NCBI GenBank assembly: GCA_024734555.1
Contig: JANPWX010000544.1
Location: 1,675,255-1,739,254 of the forward strand
Source: Trochalopteron elliotii
Taxonomy: Eukaryota; Chordata; Aves; Passeriformes; Leiothrichidae
Length of the DNA stretch: 64,000 nucleotides
Direction: 5' to 3'
Part shown: positions 13,501-24,214 of the stretch, in pieces
How positions within the stretch are numbered: position 1 is the stretch's first letter
How the letters are laid out: each line of letters begins with the position of its first letter
Made by a program: the position numbers and the translations under genes
The notes under the pieces: generated by a model
What the model saw: the letters and a program-made list of their open reading frames with translations, nothing else
Told to the model about the DNA's origin: nothing
Databases searched by the model: none

Positions 13501-15480
13501 GTCCCGAATGGTTCATAGAGTATTTCAGAATGTGTGTAAATCCTGTGTAAGCACTTTTTAGACTAGAGATGAACTTAGGCCCAAAACTGTGTCTCTGAAT
13601 TGCAAATATATTTTATAAATTTGGACAAGTGCATGAGAAACCTTTCAGGGTTTTCCAAGACTGTTCAATAAGTGTATAACAAGGATTTCGATTTTCAAGT
13701 GTGTTAAACTTTAAGAATGTTACTCTTCAAGAATGCCACACATTGAAAATTCAATACCAACGTGACACAGCCAGGGCTGCCTCATTGACATTCTGTAGTC
13801 TCAGCTGAATTTGATCTACACTCAAGTCTTGCATCACTTCTACACCTGGCAATCCCCAATGATGTTAATGAAGTTACTGGGATTTACATGAGTATACTGA
13901 AGGGGGGAAAGCAGACTGACTCTGCCTGGCTTTGAAGGCCTTTGTGGAGGCTCCGAGTGGCCAGAGAGCTCTGTGATATCCCAATGTTCACCAGGCGATT
14001 TATATTTAGTAACAGAGGCAAAACAATGTGTGCCTGCCTTGTAATTAACAAACAATTACCAGGCTAATTTTGCTCCTGAGTAATAACCATTTGAAGGAGG
14101 ATTCTGTCTGAAGCAGCAGTGCAGATTTTCTGTGCCTTCTAAGATTGTGCTCCAATTCTACTTGCTCTGCTTTCTCTTGAGCATTTCTTTGATGCTCCCT
14201 GACACACACTTACTACTTTTAACCTTAACAACAGATTTAGCCAACCTTGCTACAGCCAGTTTCCACCTTGGGAATATACCTGGAAAGCTTTATCTGGCAG
14301 GCAGCTCGTGGCAAGAGCAGACACATCAGTCAGTGAGTGGCACTTGCAGGAAAGAGGTTTCTAATTGTGTAATTGTGGAAGCTGAAAAATTCTGGCATGT
14401 AAGGCAAGTAAAACTGATGTGAAATTAAATGAAAAGGAAGCTTAACCAAGGAATTATGTGATCTGCAAACAAAATAGTCTGTGCTGATTGTTTGAGTCAG
14501 ATTGCTTCTCAAGGAATGTTTGTGCTCATCTAATAAATCTGGGCAGAAAAATACGAGACATGGGAAAATTGCAGAAAATTGCATAATCGCTGCAGTTAGA
14601 TCAGGGCACATAGTTTTCTTTATAATTATTGAGAAGTCTGTAAGGATTAAAAAGATCAGCCTGGGTCTATATTGATATCTCCCCTGCAGCACAAAATAAC
14701 TATGTAGTATTTCTGTCTGTAACTGTTATATGTTGCTGCATTGTCCTGTAAGATGATTTTCATGATTATCATGTTTATCACACAAAATACTTTAGAGAAT
14801 GTTCCAACAGGGATTCCTGGAGCTGAGCTCCAGCCATGTCTGACCACATCAGCCATTCCACTACAGCAACCACTTAAAGCCTTTATGGGAGAAAGCGAAA
14901 CTAGCACAAATTTAGTTAAAACTGCATTAAACAGCAGTAGGTTAAATAAATGTCATAAATGACCCATCCAACCCATGTGCTTCGAGTAAAGTTAATTATT
15001 TCTAAGCTCAGCGATAGCAAAAGATGCTTTCTGAGGTTGGAAGTTGAATTTGCACTCACCAGCAGTGTTGGTTGGCACCGTTTTCCTCATCCACTCGTAC
15101 GAGCCGTGCCTTTGGCCGCTGGGAGAGATCTGCTGGGCATGAAGTGTCTCTACAGGAGGTAAGGGCGCAGCAGCAGCAGCGGGGTGCAGGGAGCTGTAGT
15201 CAGCAGAGCTGTAGGAGCCCTGGCCAGGGGACGAGGCGTTGATGTGGGCAGCGGGCGCGGCGCTGGACGGGCCTGGGCCGTAGGCGCTCCAGTCCTCGCG
15301 CTGGGGGCCGTAGTGGGAGCCCCACTGCCCGTGGCTGTCCAGGCCTGGCACGGGGTGGTAGCCCAGGTACTCGGGGTAGGCTGGAGCAGACACGAAGTTC
15401 TGCACGGGCAGGTTGTTGTTGGCCCTGGCAGATCCTGGGTACATGCTGGGCTCCTTCTCCAACAGCGAGCTCACGTACAT
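7317..15480 (-). CDS. CDX4: Caudal-type homeobox protein CDX4, copy A (three exons, 257 aa)
   Basis: Homeodomain transcription factor of the Caudal/CDX family, which in vertebrates acts in the nucleus to pattern the posterior body axis and activate HOX genes. The coding exons join in frame: 15480-15060, 10118-9973, 7523-7317, with GT..AG introns of 4941 and 2449 bp. The N-terminal caudal activation region begins [15 protein letters not shown] hexapeptide-like motif sits at residues 130-133. The homeodomain is at about 146-205, with recognition helix [12 protein letters not shown] and Asn196 as the conserved Asn51. The C-terminal end QVIVSE matches the CDX4 end (IQQVIVSE in mouse, from memory) and not CDX1 or CDX2. 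The start has A at -3, and the frame is open upstream without another ATG matching the family. A second, diverged copy lies upstream at 24971-38682. Confidence 0.93.
7524..9972 (-). other. CDX4 copy A intron 2, 2449 bp
   Basis: Bounded by donor GTACAG and acceptor CAG. An A/C-rich low-complexity run with CAAA-type repeats lies at about 7590-7690. I recognise no mobile element or RNA gene, and no clear match to intron 2 of copy B by eye. Confidence 0.7.
9973..10118 (-). CDS. CDX4: CDX4 copy A exon 2 (homeodomain helices I-II)
   Basis: A 146-bp exon, the usual size for this CDX exon. The acceptor is CTCACCAG|GTAAAACAAG and the donor GAAAGACAG|GTACAG. It completes a split Gly codon and encodes 48 residues from KTRTKEKY to LGLSERQ. 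It has FHCNRYI and [10 protein letters not shown], which are CDX4-type residues. It differs from copy B exon 2 at 20 of 146 bases and 4 of 48 residues by hand count. Confidence 0.95.
11107..11190. promoter_or_regulatory. Diverged intronic element shared with copy B (31250-31328)
   Basis: The two copies share an ordered set of words: 'gttaagatg', 'acaa(a)gagc/gagc', 'acaagg(a/t)gatcttatc' and 'cattcagaaa'. It lies about 500-600 bp in A, and about 1.4 kb in B, from the identical 223-bp block, in the same order. Retention after duplication amid unalignable intron suggests function, but none is shown. A GATA-type core (TTATC) is kept in both. Confidence 0.5.
11691..11913. promoter_or_regulatory. 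223-bp intronic block identical to copy B; candidate shared enhancer
   Basis: All 223 bases match 32757-32979. Identity stops abruptly at both ends, where the flanks are related but diverged. It contains two CDX-type sites on the minus strand, TTTATGA (11695-11701) and TTTATTG (11727-11733), and one TCF/LEF-type site, ATCAAAG (11832-11838). CDX4 is a known target of Wnt signalling and CDX proteins often autoregulate, so an enhancer is a reasonable inference. No ATG-initiated frame spans it. Confidence 0.65.
15060..15480 (-). CDS. CDX4: CDX4 copy A exon 1 (start codon, activation region, hexapeptide)
   Basis: The ATG at 15480-15478 follows ACAACC on the minus strand, giving A at -3. The exon encodes 140 residues plus one base of a split Gly codon, with donor GCTG|GTGAGT. 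The N-terminal MYxSxLL motif of caudal activation domains is present, but residue 5 is Ser where the family and copy B have Tyr. The centre is rich in Ala, Pro, Ser and Gly. WMRK lies near the end. Bases 15075-15423 are identical to copy B, while both ends of the exon differ. Confidence 0.94.
15075..15423 (-). repeat. 349-bp exon 1 tract identical to copy B (putative gene conversion tract)
   Basis: Row-by-row comparison with 38271-38619 finds no difference in 349 bases, synonymous sites included. The adjoining 57 bases of the same exon differ at 8 positions plus a 6-bp indel, and exon 2 differs by about 14 percent. Both ends of the tract lie inside the coding exon. Confidence 0.85.
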
Positions 15481-15624
15481 GGTTGTCCCAGATTGTAAAC
15501 ACGGCGTCACAACATCTTGTTCCTCAGTGTGTCTTCTTTTACTGCTCAAAAATATTTGTGTTTTCTCTAATAATGCCACTCTGCTTGGAATCTTCTACTT
15601 CATCCTCTTTTATTATCAACTGTG

Positions 15625-15767
15625 TTACCAGGTGCTGGTGGTAATGGTTTACCAAGATCTTGTCTGACGTCAGCCCAACTGCCTGCCTCATAATTACATT
15701 TACATTCAAATGAAGGGCTGACCAACCCCACCTTGCTGCTGGTTCTGGTGCTTTCTCTTTCAGAGAA
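15625..15767 (-). promoter_or_regulatory. CDX4 copy A proximal promoter block
   Basis: Lies 145-287 bp upstream of the copy A start codon and aligns with 38851-39003 upstream of copy B at very roughly 80 percent. It has a perfect palindromic CRE, TGACGTCA (15665-15672), where B has TGATGTCA. It has a degraded octamer, ATTTACAT (15698-15705), where B has ATTTGCAT. A TATA-like run (GATAATAAAAG on the minus strand, about 15606-15616) lies between this block and the ATG. The transcription start is not determined. Confidence 0.55.
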
Positions 15768-16760
15768 CTTTTATCTATCCTATTATCGTGCCCTGATATT
15801 CTACAGTGATCCCAGTTCTGTAAGATGATGCAACAGTTGCTTGGATTTGTATCTTAAATAGTTAACTAAATAGAGCTTTTTAAAAGAAATTAGAGTGATA
15901 ACTTTAATAGCAATGTTTAACTTTCTTCTCTGAAACCTTTATTTTGTCAGGTATTATCAATCAACAAAAAAAATCTGTTACTCTCTTAATTCCTCATATA
16001 ACTTTAAAATTCTCCTTTTTAGTCTTTAATGGATACAGTCAATTTGAATAATTGTAGTTCAGTAACTTCAAAATATAGAGCACCTTGTAAACAGCATGTC
16101 TTGAGTATAACCGTCTCAAAAATGTTCCTCTCATTGTTGATGTTTGTAAGAGGTTTTCCAGAATGGGAGAGTTTAAAGCTCTGACTGTAAGACATGTTCA
16201 CACTCTCCCCATACAGAGTGATTTAAGAGATCCCTTCATCTGGTGGCTGTTGCAAACTGATAAATTTTAAAAAGCAGACAATAAATCTTCCTAACAAAGA
16301 TGGTGCCAGAAGTACAAAGAAAATGACAGTAAAAAGTAGTGAAAAAAGTCTTTGATTAGGCCCAGGAATATTGTTGGCTTCTGTTTCAAGCCAACCTTTA
16401 TCTGCCTGAAAGAAGGCTGGTTCCTTCCTCTGAGGCTGCTGGCTATAGTCTGCTTTCCTTGGCAGCTTGGGCCGGGGAGATCAGCAGGGAGAGACATCTG
16501 GCTTGTTAAGTTTGTGGAGCAGAAGTGCCCTGATGCTGCTCTGAGACACACGGGTCCTGATTCTGAAATGATTCTGAAAGTGGCTTTATATCCTGTTACT
16601 AACAGCTTGTTATTAGCAGGAGAACTAAACCACACCCTAGGACTTTAGAATTGCCTCTCTGGGTTGTGTAGCTGCAATTTGTGGAATGAATTTGCTGTAT
16701 TTTTATTTTGGATGGGTTTCTTTGCAATGAGCTATTTGTAAGGGCTATGCTTGCAAAAGA

Positions 16761-16836
16761 GGTGCAAATTACAATGAGTTGTTTCCCTTTACAGAGGTGT
16801 GGGTTTTCATTCAGTACCCTTTGTATTTTGACACTG
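16761..16836. promoter_or_regulatory. Distal upstream element of copy A shared with copy B (39948-40020)
   Basis: Shared ordered words are 'ggtgcaaa', 'aatgagtt', 'cagaggtgt', 'acc(c)ttt' and 'tttgacac'. It lies about 1.3 kb upstream of each start codon, so the duplicated unit extended at least this far. Function is not visible. Confidence 0.5.
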
Positions 16837-19800
16837 CTGGTATTCACACATCCCTTCTAATTCCAGCACTAAAGGATTCTAAGTGTGTACTTACAGACAG
16901 GAAAGATATTCCTCTTCCCTTTAGGACTGGGCTTTTTGGAGAAAGAATTTGTACTGAGAAGTGTAACAAAATCTTCGTAATTAATTTTGTGTATTTACAG
17001 AGTTCTATGTTAACCATTGGGATTCTCAGAATGTTGAGGCGAGTTGTGTGGGATAGGGCATGGAAAAAATAAGATCTTCTGTAATTGGTGTACCCTTATA
17101 AAAACAGACATTAAAAATAAATGGAAAGAGACTCTTATTCCCTTTGTCTTGAAAGACACGGAATTGTAACACAATTTTTGAGAGCCCACAGACTTTTTAG
17201 TACTGAATGTCATCCAAATTAAAGAAGATGTGTTTCCTGTATCCTTGGAGTATTTCTCCTGCTTGTGAGCATTATGCCCAGTTAAATCCCCCTGCATTGC
17301 TGGGTGTTGTTCAGGGCTCTCAGTCACAGGCAGACCCAGAGGAAGGGAAGGTTTTGGCTCCACTGCCGGGGTATCCATGAACATTGACTGCTCAGGGATT
17401 TCAGCTCAGCCCCGTTGTTTGACTTCCCACAAACACACCATTTCCACATCCCTGGGAATGATGTAATTTCATACTCTGCAGTAGATGATGGGAACATTTT
17501 TAATCTCTGGGGTTCCTCTTGCTTTATGGGAAGTCTCTGCACATACCCCCCACAATTTCACTATCACTTAATCCTATTTTTTGTATCTCAGAGCGTTATC
17601 CTTTTTTCTCTGTTCTTCTTTTATCTTTTGTTTATGCTCCTCCTTTCCCTTTCTTGTTTTGCCTGTTCCATTATCTGAATTTTCTTCAGATCTATTTCGA
17701 TTCTTTCCAGTACATAATTAGATCAAGATACTCCGATGGCAATTTGCTGCACTGATTTGATATCAGCTAACAATAGTAAGCTTTGAATAAGGCATTTTGT
17801 TTAAAAAGATTTACATAGCAGGATAAGATTGCTGGGGAGGACTGCAGATTTTTAACACCAAAGTGAGAATAAGATAACTAAAATGGCAATGTTCAAATGA
17901 TCTGCACCCTGGGTCTGATATCTCCTGTTTTGTGTGACAGAACAGGGTGGAGATATTAAAAAAGGAGCTGTACCTTTGAATGTTGTCTTGTAGTTTGATG
18001 CTACCAAAATTTTGGGGTAGCACTCTGTTTTCTGAGAGCTAATTGTCTGTTAATCTGAGTCTGCCTTCCCAAGGATCGTTTTTTGGCCGTGCTCAGCTCC
18101 TTCCTGCCCAGGCCCAGCATCTGCAGCCTCAGAGCCAGAGAACCACTGAACCTTCAGTGCAGTACCTGAGGCTGCAGTTCCATGGACGTTTCTGGTGGGC
18201 ATGGCTTTCAGGGAATACAAAAAAAGAAGGGAAAAGTGAACTGCCATTGCCTTGGACCGTGTGGGGGATGGCAGTGGGTGGAGTAAGGGTAGAGGAAGGT
18301 GCTGCCTGTGTAAAGTGCTGGTGGAACATGGGCCCTCTCCGGACTCTCTGGGGTGGCAGGGAAGTGAAAACAGTTCTCAGGCAGTGGGCTGGACATCCAG
18401 AAACCTCAGCCATGTGGAGCCTTGTATTTGCACCCTTTTCTGCAGTGGGTGATGAAGGCAGAACCAGACAGATCTGTGTGGCATCAGCAGTGCTGTGCTC
18501 CGTGGCAGAATTCAGACAGATGGATTGCCAGGAAAACTCAACTCCAAGGTTGTTTTTTTTCTTCACCTGTTCAAGTGCCAGGTGTAATTTATCTACTAAA
18601 CCCGTGGCCATGGGAATTGTCTCAGTGGTTGTTAAAGTCAAGTTTTATGTGTGTTAAATCAAATGTACTTTGAGATCTTTGGGGAAGAAAAATTTCTAGT
18701 TTTCTAACAAGTGGTTGATGAAAAACTATCAATAATAAGTGTGGTGCTCACCATTGGAACTCTAAAGGGTTTGTTTGTACAGGCAGTGGAGATGGTGCAC
18801 TATTGTATATGAGCTATTCTAGAGAGCAATTCCACCCCAGTAATAATAACATAATCACAAACGTGCAATTAAGTGTTTTAATGACAGCTATTAAAACTGC
18901 AATTTCAGGCTACTGGTACTTTAAAACTTGCCTGTAGAACGATAACTTACATTAAAGGTGTTTACAACTCTGATAGTTTTTATTAGGAACCCTTACTCAT
19001 AAAATTACTCTTCCTTTTATATGGAGATAAGAAGACAATAATCTGTTTGTCTTTGAAGCATGAAAATGATGTGAGAGCTCTCTTGTTTTGGAGAATCAAA
19101 AAGCAGGTGAGCTGAATGTGCCCCTTTGTGGCTCAGGTGATAGGAACAGACGTTTGTTTTCTCCAGATGACCACTCCAGTAACACTGCAGGCTCAGGAAT
19201 GCCCCTTGCCCATACTTTTAGAGCTGTGTGCTTGGAATTTCATGCTCAGGACATTGTTAGGGAACTCTGTATTGCTGATTGTTCTAGAGCAGTTTTTTGG
19301 AGGTGTTACTGACCCTGTATTCCAGCTGGGTTTGCATGCACATTCATTCCTCCTAAAATTCTTAGGCAGCTGTAAGAGCCTTGAGGAAAGGCCAGTCAAG
19401 GACGTGGTTTGCTGTCAGCTGAGGGCAGTTCTATTAGGAAAATACCCAACTAGTGATGAAGGAAGGCAGGTGGATTTAAAATCTTAAAACACAGCTAAAG
19501 AGGTGGCTTTTGCTTTTCCTGAAGCTTCAACAAACACAAACCTTCTGAAAATTTTATTTGTCCTTTTTAATTGGGCTTTTTTAATATACAGAGCCCTACT
19601 TAGGTTTCATTTTCAGGGCTTGAAATGCAAACATGTGCACATGGCAGATGTGGCACAGCCCAGAGAACTGAATGAGCAATGCTGACTGAGCTGTTCTCAC
19701 TTGCTGAACTGAATCTTCTGGGGAAAAGGAAGAAGAGATATTTCACAATTTCAGTTCTGCCCTGTGTCTCTGATCCCTACTGGGGATTTGTTTTTCATAA

Positions 19801-20264
19801 GAGAGCAGCAGAAGAAATAAAGATGCCAGCTGTCTGTGAAGCCTTCCTCAGTGGTATTGGGTTTAATTTCATGCTCTGAAGTTTTGGTTGTTAACAAATC
19901 CTTTTGAAAAATGATGAAAAGTGCCTGGTAGAGAGCTGATTGTGTTTATCCTTCTGTCTACCCCACTTCTGTTTTTCTAACTGCTGCTAATGACTTATCT
20001 TTAATTCCTAAACGTTCAAATGTGTTTTATTAATATATTTAATGGATAAACTGCATCAGTTTTTCCAGGAAGGAATGGTCTGAAGCTAAAGGAGGGTCTT
20101 CCTATTCTAAAATCGGAATGATTTAACTTCTGCTTCAAAATCAATACTGACAGAAATAAGAGCACTCCTTGCCGCTCCACAAGCAGTCTGAATTCAGCAG
20201 GAGTTACAGAGCCTGTGTGTGAACCCCAGGCTAAATCAATTCTCTAGCAGAGCCATGAAAATGA

Positions 20265-20530
20265 ACAGCAGATCCTCGATTGCCATTGATTTGGTCCCTT
20301 CCCGAGCAGAGCGGGGCTCCCGGGTGCTGGGCCGATCCCTCCTGCCCGGGTGTGGCCGGCTGGGGCTGCCGGCTGCTCCCTGCCAGTCCTGCGGGCCTTA
20401 TTTGCTGCGGGGCTTCTTGCAGGAGGTAACAAAGGGATCGATTGCCTTCCCTCTTTGCCTGCCACCCGCTGCTTTCTGCTGCTGGCAGCCTGGCATTTGT
20501 GCCCCACACGTTTAACTCTGGGATTATTGT
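20265..20530. other. GC- and CpG-rich island between the two genes
   Basis: About eleven CpGs fall in roughly 190 bases, in otherwise AT-rich spacer. Both strands have open frames, as GC-rich DNA often does, but no product is recognisable. It could be a regulatory island or an unannotated promoter; nothing decides between them. Confidence 0.4.
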
Positions 20531-21099
20531 CCGTGCCAGGTCTCTCCTGCCTTAGAGGGGCTCTTGTTGTGGCTTAGATGGGCAGGAGCATCCAGGTGTA
20601 TCTTAATTAACCCTCTCCATTTATTGTGAGACATTTGTGAACAGGGGTTTTTTAGAGGATTGAAAGAATTTGTGCTTTTTGAGTATGAACACAGCTGGCA
20701 ACCATTTTCATCATAAAACCTCTGCCTATTTCTTTACCTGGTGAGTTTTGCACAATATTGTGTCCAACTAAAATCCAGTGCCATCTGAAATGTGACTGTG
20801 AGTCATTTTCAGGGACGTGGCATTTCAGTGCCCCTGGGCTGGCCCAGCAAACCAAACAAGGCAGCTAAAGCAGAAATCTGCTTTTTCATTTTTATAGCAA
20901 CATCCACAATTAATATATTTTTGATCTCCTCCTTGGGTAGAAGGTGACACATACTTGATGTTCTCTCCCATGTCCCTTAAGGATTGCATAATCCCTAAGC
21001 AAGAATTGAAGATTTTGTTTTAGAAATATCATTTTGAGTTGTGCATTTTGCTTAGTTGCAAGAATATTTGGTAGAAGGTGCTTTTTGCTTGGGTTTTTT

Positions 21100-21149
21100 T
21101 TTGTTTGTTTTTTGTTTTGTTTTGTTTTGTTTTGTTTTGTTTTGTTTTG
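21100..21149 (+). repeat. (TTTTG)n microsatellite
   Basis: Runs of TTTTG and TTTGTT-type units, cleanest over 21110-21149. Confidence 0.9.
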
Positions 21150-24100
21150 GTACCATCTAGATCACAATTCTAGCTGGGAAACAGGGTTTAAAGTTCAGTG
21201 AATTCCTCTGAAAATTGGATATTCCTTGATAGTTCTTTTAATCACAATTAGGATTAAGGGCTTAGATATTCCTGTGATGTAGCCTAAGGTATGCTTTTCT
21301 TCTTCAAGGCACTTCCCTAACAACCAATCAATCTTCACAGTGCTCTGCTTTAGTGTCCTGAGTTTTCAGATGTGATAAAAGTGATGAGTTACTTGATATA
21401 CCCAAAGTCAGGAAGAAAGTGAGTATTAGCCTGAGGATGGCACCAGTATTTCATAGCCCACAGTGCTGCACCCAAATAATTTCAGCTGATTTGTCTGCAA
21501 TTTTCTGTCTCTCTTATTTTTATTTGGACAGAATACAGCAAGTTAACAGCACTGCACAAGCTTCTTAGAGAAAAAACCACTTCTTTTGGGGTTTGGTGGG
21601 CAACTGTTTAAAGGATTAGAGCCCATTGGAAATACTTAACTGGAGAGATTGTTGGGAATTCTTACAAAAAATAAATCGAACTACTTAAAACAGCCACTGG
21701 CATAACTAGGAGGTTAATAATCTCTAAGGTATTGCCCTGGTTTATAGATACTGCTTTTGGAGCAATAAATTTTAACCTTTGAACATGTGCTTCTGCAAAT
21801 AAAATCCAGCCTTATTTTGTGTACTTAACAACTTCTGATTGGAAACACATAGCAACCTATGGCGAGCATGCTTTCAGCAAACTGGAGCAGAAATGAAGCA
21901 GATCTTCAAAGTGGTCACTTATCTTCCTCAATAACTCTTCTACATGTAAACAAGATAAACCAGGTTGTTCTGCCAGATCCCACTCTCTTTGAATGATGTT
22001 TAAATAATTTTAAAGAGAAAGAAGTTGTGTTCAGACACATTTCTTAAAGTTCTTCCTTGAAGTACCTTTTTTCCTTTTAGAAATGTTAATGCAAAATTAA
22101 GCTTTGTCATGAAAATGTGATTAAAATAGGTAGCTGTGTACTTGATTCTGCAGAACCCTGGAGCCAGGCTTCTGACCACTTAGCTAGAACTAGGTCTTAA
22201 TTTATTGTACATCAGTGCAATAGACAAAGTTTCCCTCTGCATTTTTACCTTTTGAAAGTCTAAATCTCGATTTTTTTATTGTTTTTTCACTAGTCTGCAA
22301 GCACAATTCCATTTAATTGGCCAATGTGAGGATGCTTTTCCTGTTGAAGCTTCTCCAGTCTCTGTTAAGTTAAATATCTGTGTATATGTGAATAAAATCT
22401 CCAACATTTCCCTCTGCCAGCACAATGGCTGTGCTGTGTGTTTCCAGTGGCTTCTTCTTGTGGGTAGATCCAATGGCTCTTTTTCTGGGAGAGCAGTTTG
22501 GTTGCAATGCTCATTGATGAGGATGGGAAATCCCTTTTGTTCCCATGTGCTCTTTGTCATGTTCCTCTTTTCCTACCCTGTGGAAATCAGTTGGAGACTT
22601 TCTGTTGCTGAACTTTGAGTTGCAGCTTCTTCCTCTCCCCTCTGTTACCTGTGTTGGCAGCAAATGGAGCAGCTGACAGGAGCACCCTGACAGGACTGAG
22701 TGGGAATTTTACAATGCACCTTCTCCATCTCCATTTCATTGAACTCACCTTTGTTTAGCACTGTCCTTCTTGCAAACAAAATGATAAATCAAATTATGAA
22801 GTAGTGAAAGCTGCCAGCTCCCTGAACCATCCTGCTCTTCCCAAGCTCCTCTAATTTCTCTAAACGCTTTTACCATCAGTCTTCTTTTGAATTTGATATT
22901 GCAATTCAAGAAAAGACTAACCATGAAAAACTGCAGGTTCACTTGCTGCATACACATTGCAAAATAGTTATGAAAAAAGGCATTTATTTTTAATGTTCTT
23001 TATATACAAAGTAATTTCACATCACCAACATTTTGATACTCTAATAGTACTATTTGTTATAATTAAAGAATAAACCCAAGAATGTAGTGCCTAAATGACT
23101 TAATGCTCCTAAGTCTTTCTTTGCAACAGTGACAGAGAGATTTCAGGGGACACCTTGCTGGAAATTACTGAGGATAGGCATCCTAAATTTCTATACTGCT
23201 TTGGACAATGGGGGTATCAATTCCCAAATCACACACGTGCTCTAAAAATTTTCCCTTTGCAGACAAAAGTTTTGCACGTGCATATTGGGGAAATAAGTAT
23301 CCAGATTATTTGATTATTCTTGAGTACTGATGACCTACCTGAAAAAATTCTGCTTAGTGTGGAAGGGATCAGCCCTTCAGGAATTGAGACCCACATGAAA
23401 AATGCTGAGAGCTTTATTTAAAGTGAAGTATGTTGTTTGCTTTTTCTTCTATTAATTTGGCTTCTCAATTTTTATTAGTGTCATGATAACTCATAAAACT
23501 AGACCAGATTTAAAATTGGTTGAATGCAATTATTGCATCTTTATCCATGGGCTCTGCTGTCTCATGAAATGCAGTCACTTTTCAAAACACACTTTTTAAA
23601 AGGATTTCTGCCCTGCTTTGTTCTTCGTTTTAGGATCCAAAATGAATCTGACATGAATCTTCTTTGTCCAAAAATTAACTCGGGCCAAGATTCACAATTC
23701 CAGAATGCTTTGAAAACACTTAAAGTAAGGTTTGAAGAGTGCCTGTTCATACCAGTGTATGGAGCATTGGAAATCATACCTGTGAAACCCTCCAAAATTC
23801 CCAAAAGCTCATCCCTGACCTTTGCCCTTAACGTGTAGCGAGTGCAACCACCCGGCTCCAAGGCTTTCCACCAAGTGGGTCAGAACACATCAGCCAGCTT
23901 TGCATTTCTCCAGATGCGTGTGCAAAGCCCACGAGTGGCATCAGGACATGGAACCTGTGTGGAGATCAAAGGAGCAGGAATATTCCCTTTCCCTGGAGGG
24001 CGAGGCACAGACACTGGGGCACAGCAGTGCGGGATTATTGCCTGGGGCAAGTTTTTGTGCTTTTTTATTTTTGTGTGTGTGTGTCTGCAGTGAACAAGTT

Positions 24101-24214
24101 GCTGGGCTGTCCCTCCCCGTGCCTCCCCAGCCGCTGGCTCCTTGCCCTGTGGCATCCTCCTCCCGAGGGGCTCCCGTCACCCTGAATTTTCCTGCTTTCC
24201 AGTGTTTGCAGTTT

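Larger units (their letters stand above)
10119..15059 (-). other. CDX4 copy A intron 1, 4941 bp
   Basis: Large AT-rich intron holding two elements shared with intron 1 of copy B: a diverged block at 11107-11190 and a 223-bp block at 11691-11913 identical to 32757-32979. A poly-T run lies near 13280. The remainder shows no exon or recognisable repeat. Confidence 0.75.

Noticed and set aside
15184..15498. Plus-strand open frame antisense to exon 1, repeated at 38380-38802
   Set aside because: It is the shadow of the GC-rich exon 1 and is shared only because the exon 1 tract is identical.
18043..18657. Long plus-strand open frame (204 codons) in the spacer, with an overlapping minus-strand frame
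   Set aside because: Both strands are open over the same bases, there is no recognisable domain, and the composition is that of GC-moderate non-coding DNA.
20219..20577. Overlapping open frames on both strands in the GC-rich island, as a possible gene
   Set aside because: No family resemblance; several frames are open at once because of high GC. Kept only as an island.
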